Notes: generated by a model from the letters alone, not told the origin. Counted from the first letter of the stretch, positions 45,892 to 59,140 are shown. The stretch: 64,000 nt of DNA from Sphagnum compactum (GCA_965153455.1 OZ234495.1:11156875-11220874), one strand, 5' to 3'. Made by a program: numbers and translations.

Positions 45892-48530
45892 TCATACCTC
45901 TGCTTCTTCAAGCCTTGTTGCATCCTCCCCCTTTGGCTGGTCCTCTCCTGTAGTCAAAACCACTACATTACATTGAGCCTTTACTCAACATGAAACCATG
46001 ACATAAGTAAGAACAGGACAAGTCTCATAACATAAGAGCTTCTGCTATGAACAGCCTTCCACAATCAAGAACTGAAACTCAAACTTCATTCTTGCCTCCA
46101 TGAAGATGGAGACAATTTGAGCCAGGTGAACCCCTGCTAATATATTACAGCCATACTAACTATGTTACCAAACAAGGAAACCTGAATTGAGCTTTTAAAC
46201 TTCACCTGCATCATCTTGCAGGTCTGAAGTCCAAAGGGTGAGGTTGTCTCTCAGCAGCTGCATAATTAGTGTGCTGTCTTTGTAAGACTCCTCACTCAAG
46301 GTATCAAGCTCTGCAATTGCTTCATCAAATGCTTGTTTTGCCAAGTGGCAAGCTCTGCAAATACATCAACAACCCAAACCACTTGATGACAACCCTGATC
46401 AATGTCTCATTAAGCTATTCACCAAAATAAAGATTTCAATATAACTTTCAACCTACAGAAATGAACCAAGGATGTGGATGCTAAGTGACTCACCGCTCAG
46501 GTGAATTGAGAATCTCATAGTAAAACACAGAGAAATTCAATGCAAGGCCCAGCCTAATAGGGTGTGTTGGTGCCAAGTCTGTGACAGCAGTGCTTGAAGC
46601 AGCCTACACAAAGTCCAGATGAGACAGCACATTAGAATTGCAAACCAATATCTAAACCATGTAGACCCGGACTGAAGCTCCCTCTAGTGATCAGCACACA
46701 AGAGTATATTGTGTAAGAAACAAGCAAGCACCACACTAATATCCTCCAACCATTATTGCATTTCAAGCACCCTTGAGAAAATGATATCCAAGCCCATCAC
46801 TGTTCTCACATGCTTCTACTCCAAGAGGACTACAGTGGCATGATTTACAGCAAAACAATTGAATAAATACCTCATATGCCTTAAGAGACTGATCTGCAGC
46901 TTCTTTTCTTTCATTTCCTGTCTTGAACTCTGCCAAGTATCTGTAGTAGTCTCCCTTCCTGCACTTCCAGATTATTTCAAGATTATTTTTCAGCACAAGG
47001 TGGACAGAGGTGCACCAACTGCTATACATCAGGTGCTGTTGAACATTCTCAGAAGTAATATGCATCACAACAGATTGATAACCCTGCTGAAGTCTTTTAT
47101 AGAAGTATGGTAAAAGGATACTCATCATGGGGCCCCATCCTCAGATGATCATCAACAATTATCACCAATGCAAGGGGAAAGTAAGTAATGGATAAGCACA
47201 AGCACCCGCATACATAGCATCCTACATTTGGAACTTTAAATTAAAAGGAAAATTACAATAAATTCACAACGCAGTGCCATGTATGGGCACACACAGGCTT
47301 TCACACATGACTTTCTACATCCAAACCAATATAATATTGATTTAAACACACTGGAGACGCTGGATCAGAAGCTTCTCTGATGGCTCATGGAAAGACAGAA
47401 ATCACAAAGCATGAGATCAACAAACAATGCACCTTATAGGAGGAACACAGTGCACAGTGTGTGGTGGACAATGAACAGCAAGAAGAATTTACATATCTTC
47501 AATTTAGTACAAGACTGGAACAGATTGCAGAAAAGAAGCATGTAGACAACCAACTTCACCAACTGCAAGAATGCATACATCTTGTAGTAGAAAACAGTTG
47601 ATTCCCCTGTGCTGGAGGATGGAATCAAGTGTTGGTCAATGATGCTGAGAATGTCATTGCAAATCTTGGCCAGCTCCTCCTCCACCTTGTGGCGGTACTC
47701 CTTGATACGTGTCACATTTTCCTCATTGCCCTTGCTCTCCTCTTTCTGCTCAATTGAAGACAAGATCCGCCATGAGGCTCTTCGAGCACCAATGACATTC
47801 TTGTATCCAACAGAGAGCAAATTCCTTTCTTCAACGGTGAGCTCCACATCCAGCTTTGCAACTTTCTTCATGGCATCAACCATCTCTGAGGAGACACATT
47901 CCCCAAAAATTAAAAAACTCCCCACACCACACAGAGAGATGACGTTGATAAGAAAAACATATCACTATAACAAAGAAAGATGTGACAAGTTTTTAGATCA
48001 ACCAATGGATCAAGCCTAGACCTACAATTCCAGTCAGCATCCCAAAGAACACATCACCAAACTTCTTGAAACTGCGACAGACAGAGTCACAAAGACCTGG
48101 AGCTGAGGATAAGTAAGTAGTGCAAAACGTCCAAATGTTAGGCAGCACATCACATCTGCAGAATTAAAAAAATTACATCCTTTCTATGCTTTTCTACATG
48201 AAGAAAGCAAAAGAATGTAGACCGCCCTGGCCCTCATGCAATAACATACAGAAAACCCTAAGGAGGTCACATCTAATAAGACTTCCTGCCAGGCGTCCCC
48301 TAAGAAATCTCTACCCGGCATGAACCATCGAGTCAATTAACGATGATCACTTCCAAGTCTCTTGAAGAAAACGGCAAAGAATCCACACAACATCCACAAT
48401 AGTGCAAAACGGCCGGAATAAAAACACATTTATGCCAACTAAGGGCAAACCACTAACCATCGTAGCGCTCCGCCTGCTCTGAGAGCTTGGCCAAGTAGAT
48501 ATAGCGCTCCCTCTCCTTCTCCATTCCCAT
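45892..48530 (-). CDS. 14-3-3 protein, epsilon-group (GRF-like), six coding exons
   Basis: Minus-strand coding exons are 48530-48458, 47885-47579, 46958-46871, 46603-46494, 46354-46206 and 45947-45892. They sum to 783 bases and encode 260 residues, and every junction has GT/AG borders. The start [19 protein letters not shown] is the first ATG; the second (residue 3) gives the more usual MEKER start. Signature 1, [11 protein letters not shown] (45-55), and signature 2, [20 protein letters not shown], are both perfect. The phosphoserine-binding residues are present: K53, R60, R133 and Y134, equivalent to K49, R56, R127 and Y128 of the zeta isoform. [20 protein letters not shown] and the intron-rich structure point to the plant epsilon group. 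The acidic tail is [18 protein letters not shown]. The protein should be a cytosolic dimer that binds phosphorylated client proteins. Intron 2 (47578-46959) and the terminal exon split are typical of a functional, undecayed gene. Confidence 0.93.
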
Positions 48531-48765
48531 AACGTCTTTACTGGTCGCTGAGAAATCCCCACCGGCGCAAGAAACTCAAAGCGCAGGCAAAATGCAAACC
48601 GATCGCTAGGAAAAAAAAAACACCCTCCCGTCAGAGACCACGATCAAAGGAGCAAGCGAAGAAACGAAAACGTTGCGAGAGAGGAGAGGTCGAGGAGAAG
48701 AGATTCAGGAAACCCTATAAGAGAGATCGACGGAGGGGGGAGGCATCCATACAACGTGGCGTATT
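48531..48765 (-). promoter_or_regulatory. probable 14-3-3 leader / core promoter with pyrimidine-rich patch
   Basis: Upstream of the minus-strand ATG the coding strand is strongly CT-rich over about 48655-48740 (plus strand 'gagagaggagaggtcgagga', then 'gaagag'). This resembles the Y patch and CT-rich leaders of plant housekeeping genes. GC content is higher than in the flanking intergenic DNA. No clear TATA box was fixed. Confidence 0.45.
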
Positions 48766-49680
48766 TCAGGTCCTTGGATAGTGTGATTCCACCCACGAGC
48801 GATTCCGGTACTTGTAGATTTTCTTATACTTTCCCGGTGTCTCGTAGAATACAGGGTATATACATTTACCCATGAGGGGGCATCTCAAGACTTAGTGTAG
48901 AGTAAAGCCCTAGGACCTGTCCTAGCCCGGGTCCTAAAGCCTCAGTCCTAGGGCCTTCCACAAGTGTAAAGATTGAGCAGTTTCCTTATTTCCTTTGTTG
49001 GCGTTGTCTACCAAGGCAAGAAGGATATTGTGTTTAGATTCATTATAGAGAATAGTAGCTTAAGGGATTTTGGCCCCTAGGTAATAGATCTATTTCTATA
49101 TGAGGATTTTTGAAAGATGATATTTTGGTTTGTGTTGAAACTTGAGATAAGTTACAGAGTTATAATATCTTGAAGGATTTTGGTTTCTTTTAGAGGATTT
49201 TTTGAAGATTATATTTTTGCATGGTGAAGTATTTGAGTTTCCATAATTCTTCTTTTGCCTTAAGATACAAAAAGAAAATCTGGCAATTCTTTACAATTTT
49301 GTAATTTTCAGTCAACTTGGTCAATTGCAGTTAAAAACAAAAATTTCTCGCCATCAATGGGGGAGAGAAATTCTCATTTATAAAGCCTACCCTTTAAGTG
49401 AAAGAAAAGGGGTGAAGTTTTAGCACCTCCTGATCAACAAAAATCACCCAATCCAATTTCAGGGCCTTGGCTTGTGTGAGCCTTATTGACATCTTCATGT
49501 GCACTAGTTTCAATTATTTTGAGTTTTTTCATTTAGGGGTGTGCTAAATGAAAGTTATTGTGAAATTTTATTATTTTGGAGTGCATAAAGGGTAATAACT
49601 TACCGATGGAGGTTTTTAGTTTATTATGGTCAAGTTTGGTGTTATTAACACAGGTAGGAGGCAGGGGTAATGGTTTTATC
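48766..49680. other. intergenic, nothing recognised
   Basis: It contains a short 'ccctaggacctgtcctag' inverted phrase near 48908-48955 and otherwise AT-rich DNA with no gene. Confidence 0.45.
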
Positions 49681-51030
49681 CATCTATCTAGGAAGGAAAG
49701 TAGGAACGTAGTTTGTTTTCTTTTCTTTTCTTTTGTTTGTACTTATGAGATCCACTGAATCAGGATTTTTCAGATCGTGTTCTTGGTGTCTTTTGAAAGC
49801 TCTCGATGAGGAGGGGTGCATGGGCTTGGTTCCATGATGTTTTGACTTGCGATGCAAAAGTTCTTGAATATCGAATGAGTTCTTCACTGAAAATTAAATT
49901 AAATTGTAGCTGACAATTTCGGAGAAATTGGAATGCGCCTTTGGTGTTGTTGAAAGATCTTGATGAGCAGGATTTAATGAAATTTATTTGGTGAAATTTG
50001 GATTCAAAATGTGAGAGATATTGATTTTTAAGTGATTTCTGCCGCTGAAAATTCAAATAAACTCCGAAAAACCAGGTTTGGGAAGGAAAAATCAGTTGAG
50101 GAAGTGGTCAAACTTGAAAGCTTATCATTCAATTCAAGCATGATTTCCTTTCATAATGGGTTCACACTTGGGCCAACAGCACAGGCCACACTAGTCTATC
50201 TATGAAGGAAGGTAGTTTGTTTGTTTTGTAGGTATGAGATCCACCGAACCCAGATGCACCCGGATGCCTCAGATCGTGTTCTTGGTGTCTTTGAAAGCTC
50301 TCAACGAGGAGGGGTGCATGGGCTTGGTTCCATGACATTTCGACTTGCGGTGCAAAAGTTCTTGAATACTGAATGATTTCTTCACGGAAAATTTCAGAGC
50401 CTTTGGTGCTGTTGGAAAGATCTTGATCAGCAGGATTTAATGGAATTGATTTGGTAAGATTTGGATTAAGAATGTTGAGATCTTGATTTTTAAGTGATTT
50501 CTACCACTGAAAATTCAGATAAATTCCAAAAAACCTGGTTTTGGAAGGAAAAATCAGTTGAGGACATGGTAACACTTGGGCCAACGGCACAGGCCACACT
50601 AGTCCATCCATGAAAGAAGGTAGTTTGTTTTGTTTTGTAATTATGAGATCCACCCAACCCAGATGGCTCAGATCGTGTTCTTGGCATCTTTGGAAAGTTC
50701 TCGATGAGGAGGGGTGCATGGGCTTGATTCCATGACGTTTTGGTGCAAAAGTTTTTGGATATCAAATGATTTCTTCACTGAAGATTACATTAAATCTTAG
50801 CTGAAAATTTTGGAGGGATTGGAATGTGCCTTTGGTGTTGGAAAGATCTTGATGAGCAAAACTTAATGAAATTGATTTGGTAAGATCTGGATTCAGAATG
50901 TGGGAGATATTGATTTTTAAATAATTTCTGCCGCTAAAAATTCAAATAAATTCCAAAAAACTGGGCTTTGGAAGGAAAAATCAGTTGAGGATGTGGGAAA
51001 ATTTGGGCCAAAGCACAGGCCACACTAGTC
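49681..51030. repeat. three tandem copies of a ~410-515-bp unit
   Basis: Copies span about 49681-50195, 50196-50603 and 50604-51030. Each runs from 'ctatctatgaaggaaggtag' through 'cagatcgtgttcttggtgtc', 'gaggaggggtgcatgggctt', 'ttggaaggaaaaatcagttg' and ends 'cacaggccacactagtc'. Minus-strand frames in each copy read a related NQAHAPLLIE-type peptide but break in different places, so they are probably shadows of the repeat. Diverged relatives occur near 54.86-55.44 kb. Confidence 0.85.
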
Positions 51031-52365
51031 ATGGTGGTGTTAGTCATATTTTGATGCTTTTAGCAGTCCTATAGAAATTTTGCTCTCCTATTCTATGGGT
51101 AGAGAATTTTGAATTTTAATGTTGATGGCAAGATCCATTGTTCTATCAAATTTTCGACATGTTTTCAGTTATGGAAGTCGTTTAGTATCTGTGGAATTAG
51201 TCTTGGATGGATTAAAAGTGATAGATGATTAGTATGAGGAATGTGAAATCATCAAGAACAAACATCCTTGCAAACAATTTAAAGATAGTGAAAATTGTAC
51301 ATCACATTCATAGGTAGTTCAATCTTTAACTACAATATTCGTTAAAATAAATAAATGAATTGCTCAAGTAGTAGATGGATAAATGAAAGCCATAAACTAT
51401 TATAGAATCCTAAAAAGGAAAAAAGACTAGAACTATTATGTTTCCTAGGTTATGTTGCAAATGATGTTCATATTTACAAGAACTCAAGGATCTGATGGAA
51501 AATGTAAGCAATGGATTTGATTCTACGATCAGATGGCAATTAATCACTAGGATTCTACAACCACTAATACTGGCCATCACCGAGGGCCCAAATCCATGCA
51601 AAAAGGATATTTTCATATTTTCATAATGACCATATAAGATTCCAAGATCATCACTAATGGTGAGTTCAAATTTTGGGTAGATTATGAGGGTATGAATATT
51701 GGAGGATGATACATGGCACCATACACAAGTACATTCTAATTCCAACCAAGGTCATAGTTCTTGCTTGGTCAATTCTTCTTCGACATAGGGCCATTATATT
51801 GGATTCAAATTTTCAAATGACTTTGGACCAACCCAAATAGAACTTTTTAGAACCCAGTCATGGCAATTAAGTTGAGGAATACATTTTCACAATGCATGTA
51901 ATCAAAGCACATAACATGAAAAGTTGTGAAAACGTTCCACAAAAGAATGTGAGATTGAAGAAAATGTATGCACTTGATGCATAATTAATACCTGAAAATA
52001 ATTATATTTGTTACATATTCACCCCCCTAGTTGTTGTTCCTAATCATGGCATTTTGAAATCTTCCTTGAATGTTAGACTCATCAACATTTTGTTTGAATG
52101 TTTTTACTACCACACTTTTGGCTTTAATAATCTAATGCTACATGGCTTTAAAAAACCCAAATTAAGCAAAGTATTCACCATCGACCTGTAACAAACATAT
52201 GTGCATAAGTGCCATGAAAATGTGCGATTACCAATGAATGTGCTAATCATTATCATCTTCATAAATTTTATTTAGGAAAATTAAATAACCAATGTTTTGT
52301 GGATGAAAAATGTTCTCACGTCACAAATTTCCTAACCCACAATTTGGCAATAATAGTTTCATTAT
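51031..52365. other. intergenic, nothing recognised
   Basis: A minus-strand ORF at 51410-51745 (111 codons) has no recognisable motif. No repeats were found. Confidence 0.45.
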
Positions 52366-52582
52366 CTAAACACAGATGTTGTACATCTATTCATATTGTT
52401 TAAACACAAATGTCATGTGTATTATTTAAATATAAATGTCATACATCTATTTATATTGTCTAAACATGAATGGCATTTGCATTATTTAAAGATAAATGTT
52501 GGACATTTATTCATATTGTCTAAACATGAATGTCGTGTGCATTATTTAAACACCAATGTTGTATGTCTATTTGTATAATTTA
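52366..52582. repeat. 60-bp tandem array, about 3.5 units
   Basis: The 60-base unit 'taaacatgaatgNcatNtgc', then 'attatttaaaNataaatgtt', then 'gNacatNtattcatattgtc' recurs from about 52366. Because 60 is divisible by three, one frame stays open and gives a 20-residue periodic peptide, which is almost certainly not a gene. Confidence 0.8.
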
Positions 52583-52583
52583 G

Positions 52584-52613
52584 ACATGGATGTCATGTGC
52601 ATGACATCCATGT
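52584..52613. repeat. 14-bp perfect palindrome arm pair
   Basis: ACATGGATGTCATG (52584-52597) and CATGACATCCATGT (52600-52613) are exact reverse complements with a 2-base spacer. They lie at the end of the 60-bp array. 'gcatccatgtttaaatag' follows again near 52628-52645. Confidence 0.85.
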
Positions 52614-54859
52614 TTAAATAGTATGTGGCATCCATGTTTAAATAGACTGAACTTATGAAAAAATAAATTTTGCACAATTACTATTGTCAAATCATGGCCC
52701 ATGAAGTTTGTGATGTATTTTTTCATATGGGCAAGTCATTCAATTGAATCTCGTGGTGGAATGATCATCATGACATATGAAATGAAAAAGAAAGAAAATT
52801 TTATCCCTTATGAACATTTTCATTTCATGCACAAAATTAACATGCTCTACAATTACGAAATAAATGATTTTGTCAACCAAATTATATAATGAATATCAAC
52901 AAAGTCAAAAATTATTACATCAAAAGACAAAAGTGAATTAGCATAGTTGTTAATAGTTGGACCCGAACATATAATTTTATCATTGTTCATACCATGGTTA
53001 CATCATGTGATAAAACTAGTTTGATGTCAATGTCATTTGGAAATACCTTATTTCTATGCAATCAAACATGTGTTTCAACCTAGCTTTGGCCAAGTACCCA
53101 TCACATCCACATGACATCGTTGTCCTTATTTGTCTCACCACCACCTTGCAACACTCTCACTTGTTTCTTCTACCGAACGTTTATTGAAAACAAGTTGCAC
53201 AATGCATGTGTTGTTGCCCCAAATGGAGTGTTTCCAAACTTGGGAGTGTATATAACCCCAAGAGTGTTCTAGTGATGACACCATGGGTTTTTTAGGCAAT
53301 TAATGGAGGAGTAAAATTGTCCAATTCTACATATATAGGGCCTTCAATGAAAATGTTTAAAGTGCTTATTTGCTTATTTGTTAGCACTATTGGCGGAATT
53401 CCTAACAAAGGATTCTCTTCCAATTCCCTATTTCGTTTGCCACCATCAAGTAGCCTACCTTGACATTAGAAGATATGTTCTATCATTATGATTTACCAAT
53501 AGCTTCGATTTTAAAATTATTTAATCCATATTTAATGATACATACTTTGCAAAAAGAAAATTGTCATGGAAGAAAAAGATGTGTGCATGTCAAATGTCAT
53601 CTTCTGTGAAGAAATGCAATCTAATTTGTATCTTGCAAAAGCTTTATTCCCTTTCTTTTTCCAGGAACTAATGGAAGCTTGCCAAATGTGAATTGAACAA
53701 TGGGGATGTGCCCTCCATCCACGTACATGAACATGGTTTTGGGAGTGAACAATGTTTCCAAAAAAAATGTAATAATGTAGCAAACTTGCTATGAATATGT
53801 TTATTTTTTGACACATACTGGTAGCAATGGAATGCTTACATTTTCACCAAAAATGTGCACCATAAAAGGACTTACTGATAAACATTTTTGATTTGTAATA
53901 ACTGAAACAAAGTAAGAAAGCTTTCATAATCTTTGATGGGACATGAAGTGAAAAATAGAAACAAATTGAACATATTTACACTTGTTCTTAGAGGGAAATC
54001 AATTTTGAGTTGGTTCAACAAAGAGGAGCAATTAACTTTTGAATATTTTTGTTCGTTCTTGGCAAGCATTGAATTCTTGTTTTAAAAAAATGTGCCATCA
54101 TCAAGACTAAGCCTAAAAATCTTGCATTTCCTTCACCCCAAAATGTTTCAGCCAGTTGCTCAACTTTGGTTTGAGAAGTTTCTTTTTCCCTTTCATAACA
54201 GTGCAAATCTACACCAAACTTTGTGCACTAGACCCTTGTTCTATCATCAATAGTTGTTCATAGGCTAAATCAAACACAACAATGTCAAGCCTATCATCAA
54301 GGGACAAACTAACAAGTGGGAATTTGGAACCAAACAAACTAGCCCCATCTTGAGTAGGAGAGGACATAAGAAAATATATTTAAACCTAAAGTTCTCAAAG
54401 ATTTGTAAAGGATCCATATGGCTATTGGCATACACTTGGTTCAAGCTTCAAAATCTACAATCCTAAAAGAAAATCAATAGTAAATGCAAGTTTGTAACAA
54501 ATTAGAATTTGGGAAGCAAATTTCAAACTATTTGGGAAATCAGAATTAGGAAATGAAAGGGTCGAGGTTTGATTGTTTCTAAACTTGGAGCCTTGAAGTT
54601 TGAGAATCTCAAGACTTGATTGTATTTGAAGTTGAACTCCAAAGGTCGAATTTTAGAAACTTGAAATTGACTTCAACAAAAACAATCCAAGAACCATATC
54701 TTCCACATTGATGATCTTGCAATCCATCTTCTTGTGTCAATAGAAAACATTTAAGTTTTGAAACCTCTAGAATTCAAACTATTGAAAACAAATTATTTTG
54801 ATTTGATTGGTATTGCATATTGAAAATTATGGTTATTGAAAATTCAAAAAAATTGAAAT
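52614..54859. other. intergenic, nothing recognised
   Basis: AT-rich sequence with chance ORFs under 95 codons and no motif on either strand. Confidence 0.5.
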
Positions 54860-55440
54860 TAATTTTTAAAACAAAATTGGGGTGTGCCTTGATATTGTTG
54901 AAAAGCCTAAATGAGTAGGGTTTAATGGAGATTATTTTGTAATTTTTAGACTTAAGGTGTGGGAGACATTGAATTTCGAGTGATCTTTGTCATTAGAAAT
55001 TCCATAAAAAATCAAACTCAATTTGTTGGGTAACAAGTTCAAACTTGGGCCAAGTGCAAAAACCACATTAGTTATGATTTAATGGTATACTTTGTTTGTC
55101 ATATTGACATCTTCCAAACCCCCCAACCCCACCCCCTTAAGTGTGCTTTTGATATTGTTAGAAAACTTTCAATGAGTACACGTGCACTAAGGTGATTTTG
55201 AAATGTTTAGACTTTCAATGAAAAAGTTATTGAATATTGAACAATTTTGTCATTGAAAATTCAATAAAATAAAATGTTGAACTTTTAGTTATTTTCAAAA
55301 AATGTTCAATGAATAGAATTTTAATGAAGGTGATTTCATTATTTTAAGATTTAAGGTGCAAGACAATATATTGAATATTGAATAATTTTTATCATTGGAA
55401 ATTCAACCTCATTACAAAAATAAGTTTTGAAAGAAACTTT
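54860..55440. repeat. diverged relatives of the 49.7-51.0 kb repeat unit
   Basis: The block 54880-55075 keeps the order 'gtgtgccttgatattgttga', 'agggtttaatgga', 'gtgggagacattgaat' and 'acttgggccaagtgcaaaaa' of the earlier unit. A further decayed version lies at about 55141-55440 ('gtgtgcttttgatattgtta ... gcaagacaatatattgaat'). They are non-coding. Confidence 0.55.
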
Positions 55441-56651
55441 TGTCGGGTACATAACACAATCTTAGAGTGAAATCCATTTGTCTAAAATGATTGATTATAT
55501 TCAATTTGATTAAAATCATTTTGATTGAAAAAATTAGTTATTTACTCAAAATGGACATTATGTTGATATATGACATATATGTGGCACCCATGTGATGTTG
55601 TCCAATTTGATTAATATGATTATTGTGAATGAAATCAATCATCTAGATTTGATTGATTGTGATTATAAATTTTTTTTATGATGTAGCAAAATTAAATAAA
55701 TGACAACAACTGAAATATAACAAAATGACATGAAAACATGGAAGATCAAATTGATATTTTTAAAAAAAATTTATTATAAAAATATAACATAATCTAATGT
55801 AGATGTGGAAATTTGAACTAATTTAAATTTCTAAATTTTGAAATAAAAAATTAATAATTTAACTAAATTAATAAAATTAAAGACATGCAAATTTCAATAT
55901 AATTATAAAACAAAAAAGTGAATTAAATTGAATAATGGTATTCATGTTCAATATATGTAATCAATTTAATTATGAAATTACCTAGTTATGTATAAGGCTA
56001 TGATGTGCAATATTTAAAAAGTATGTGTGTTAATATATTTGGTGATAACAATTTATGTTACCACATGAGGTGATGGTTTGATGGTAAAGGCCTTGGGTTG
56101 TGGGCAAAGAGGTGATGGCAAAAATCTCATTTTGGACATGTCATTATCATCATCATGATTTGTTGCAAGTTTGACAAACTATCAACAATCAACCCCTAAA
56201 GACAAGAGTTGGAGTCATAGGTGTAGTATGACTTTGCTTTGGACTTCTTCATATTGTAGGCAATTGTGGTGATTTTTGGCAATTTCTAGGACTTTTCTTC
56301 CATTATTAAGCAGTTTTTTTTACAGCAAGGAATTATAACAAAAAAAAAAATTGATTTTCTTTTCATAAAATGGTGAAGATTCACTAAAAAAAAAAACTAA
56401 TGAAATGTTATAATAAAGACATAAAGCATGATGAATTCAAAAATCAATGGTGATATTTAATTTATTACCCCTTGGAAAGCAAAGCTCCAAGGTTAATAGT
56501 CATGTGGAATCTCATTTCTATATATTATTATTCAAAATGCATCAAAGTAAATTGAATGTTTAATTTATGATGTTTGCACCCAAAAGTTATGCCCTTGCAT
56601 TTTCAAGCAACATCATGACAGATAAAAAAACTATGTAGGAACATTTCCAAT
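55441..56651. other. intergenic; tRNA A-box-like motif at 56074-56084
   Basis: AT-rich sequence with no gene. TGGTTTGATGG at 56074 resembles the A boxes found at 59462 and, on the minus strand, at 62650-62640, but no good B box follows. Confidence 0.35.
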
Positions 56652-56799
56652 CACTACTACAAAAGTGGGGTGTAGTTCACTAGCTTAAATCACTATGGGA
56701 CCTTAAAAATGAAATAAATTCATTGCATTTTACTGATTTCACCTTGGTGAAAGTTATTTCACTATAATATCATTATGTAAACATCATGTGTCGATTATT

Positions 56800-57180
56800 A
56801 GTTAACATAATTCAATATTATAAATTATTATAGTAAATGGGTTTATTTCTATTTTAAAAAAAATTCAATATATGTTACTTTATGATATACCCTATATTAT
56901 TTTAAGCTACTTTAGTTATTCTAACTTATACCTTATGTTATTATAAATTATTATAGGTTAATATAAATTATTGTACCTTAAACTATTATATGTTATTTTA
57001 CCTTAAAGTATCTTAACTAGCTTACTATATGCTTTTAAGTTATTATAATTAAATTATTCAACTAACTTTAGGTTATACCTTAAGTTAGGTTAATTTAAGT
57101 TAATATATGTTATTTCAAGTTATATTTTAAGTTATTCAAGATCATTATATTTTATGTTATTATAAATTATTTATTCTAAA
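56800..57180. repeat. T-rich degenerate 'aagttattata' array (left arm inside CACTA element)
   Basis: Phrases such as 'ttaagttattata', 'cttaagttagg' and 'tatgttatttcaagttat' recur about every 10-14 bases. Near 57180 the motif turns into its reverse complement ('aataacttaaaatggtct'), so the strand sense flips at this point. Confidence 0.6.
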
Positions 57181-57289
57181 TATAATAACTTAAAATGGTC
57201 TAAAATAAAATATAATGACATAAAGTCAAATAACTTAAAATAGAAAATAATAACCTATGAAAAATATTTTAAAATACCTTAGAATATAA

Positions 57290-58860
57290 TAACTACCAAT
57301 AGCCTATAATATTATAACATGGAATATCCAACAATAATTTATAATAGAATAATCACCAACAGTCGTAATATAACATATACCAATAGTCGTAATATTGCAT
57401 ATACCAATAGTCCTAATATAACATATAATAACCAACAACAATTTATAATATTATAACCACCAGTAACCATTAATAAAATAATCACTAATAGCCACTAATA
57501 GAATAGTCATCAATAGCCATTAATAGCCACCAATGGATTACAATATAATAACCACAAATAGCCATTAATAGAACAACCACCAATAACCACTAATATAATA
57601 ACATTAATAACCACCAATATCCACCAATAGCCATTACCATTAATATGCACCAATATCCACCAATAATCATTAATAGAATAGCCACCAATAGCCACTAATA
57701 CAATAACCATTAATATAATAGCCACCAATAGTCACTAATACAATAACCATTAATATAATAGCCACTAATAGTGACTAATACAATAACCAGAAATAACCAC
57801 CAATATCCATTAACAAAATATTCACCAATAACCACTAATATAATAGCCACCAATATCCATTAACAAAATATTCACCAATAACCATTAATATAATAGCCAC
57901 CAATATCCACTAACAAAATATTCACCAATAACCACTAATATAATAGCCACCAATATCCACTAACAAAATATTCACCAATAGCCATTAATATAATAACCAC
58001 TAATAACCATTAATATAATAGCCACGAATAGCCATTAATATAATAGCCACGAATAGCCACTAATATAATAGCCACGAATAGTCACTAATATAATAGCCAC
58101 GAATAGCCACTAATATAATAGCCACAAATAACCACTAATATAATAACCATTAATAACCACCAATATCCACCAATAGAATAGCCACCAATAGCCACTAAAT
58201 ATAATAGCCATTAATAGAATAACCACTAATAGTCATTAATAAAATAACCAATAATAATCATTAATAGAATAGCCACCAATATCCATTAGTAAAATAACCC
58301 CTAATAGCCACTAATATAATAGCCATAAATAAACACCAATATCTACCAATAGAATATCCATCAATAGAATATCTATCAATAGCCATTAATAGAATAGTCA
58401 TCGATAGCCATTAATAAAATAACCACCAATAACCATTCATAGAATAATCATTGATAGCCATTAATAGAATAGCCACTAATAGCCATTCATAGAATCATCA
58501 TCGATATCCATTAACAGAATAGCCACCCATAACCATTAATAGAATAACCACCAATAGCCATTCATAGAATAGTCATCAATAGCCATTCATAGAATAGTCA
58601 TCAATAGTCATTAATAAAATAGTCACCAATAGTGATTCATAGAATAGTCATCGATAGCCATTAATAGAATAACCATCAATAGCCACAATATAATAGCCAC
58701 CAATAGCCGTTAATAGAATAGCCATCAATAGCCACCAATAACCATTAATAAAATAACTAATAATAACCACTAATAAAATAACCATTAATAGCCACTAATA
58801 GAATAGGTAACAATAGCCATTAATAACCACCAATAGCCCTAATAAAAAAACAATTAATAG
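57290..58860. repeat. ~1.57-kb AATAGCCAC/AATAGCCATT minisatellite
   Basis: A ~10-base core ('aatagccacc', 'aatagccatt', 'aatagaat', 'aatataat') is tandemly repeated well over 100 times. It is organised into higher-order units of about 28-65 bases. Examples are 'taatatccattaacaaaata' with 'ttcaccaataaccactaata' near 57800-57975, and 'aatagtcatcgatagccatt' near 58390-58680. One minus-strand frame stays open for 72 codons only because of the low-complexity composition. It lies wholly inside the CACTA-like element. Confidence 0.9.
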
Positions 58861-59140
58861 TCATATATAAGAATTATTTAGGATTGCCAAAAATAATCCA
58901 GGGTGAAACAATCTATAATAGACAAAAGTAACTTAAGGTGAAATAACTTACAATAACCTAAAATTGTCAATAATAACATAAGGTGAAATAGCCTTCAATA
59001 GCTAAAAGTAACTAATAATAACTTCACATAATAAAAAATAACCTAAAATGAAATAATTTAAAATAACCAAAAATAGTCGTAAGTAATGTAAAATGAAATA
59101 ATTTAAATTAATGAAAAATAGCCATATAATAATTGAAAGT
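58861..59140. repeat. A-rich degenerate 'aataacctaaaatgaaa' array (right arm inside CACTA element)
   Basis: Phrases like 'aaataacttaNaataaccta' and 'aaataatttaaaataacc' recur, resembling the reverse complement of the left-arm array at 56800-57180. With the minisatellite between them the three blocks make a loose palindrome-like arrangement. Confidence 0.5.

Noticed and set aside
52396-52578. 60-codon ORF with periodic peptide
   Set aside because: It is the translation of a 60-bp tandem repeat whose length is a multiple of three.
57510-57728. 72-codon minus-strand ORF rich in Ile, Val and Trp
   Set aside because: It is translated minisatellite, with no independent evidence of a gene.
57290-58860. 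CRISPR-like regular array
   Set aside because: Repeats are contiguous, degenerate and without unique spacers; the host is a plant.
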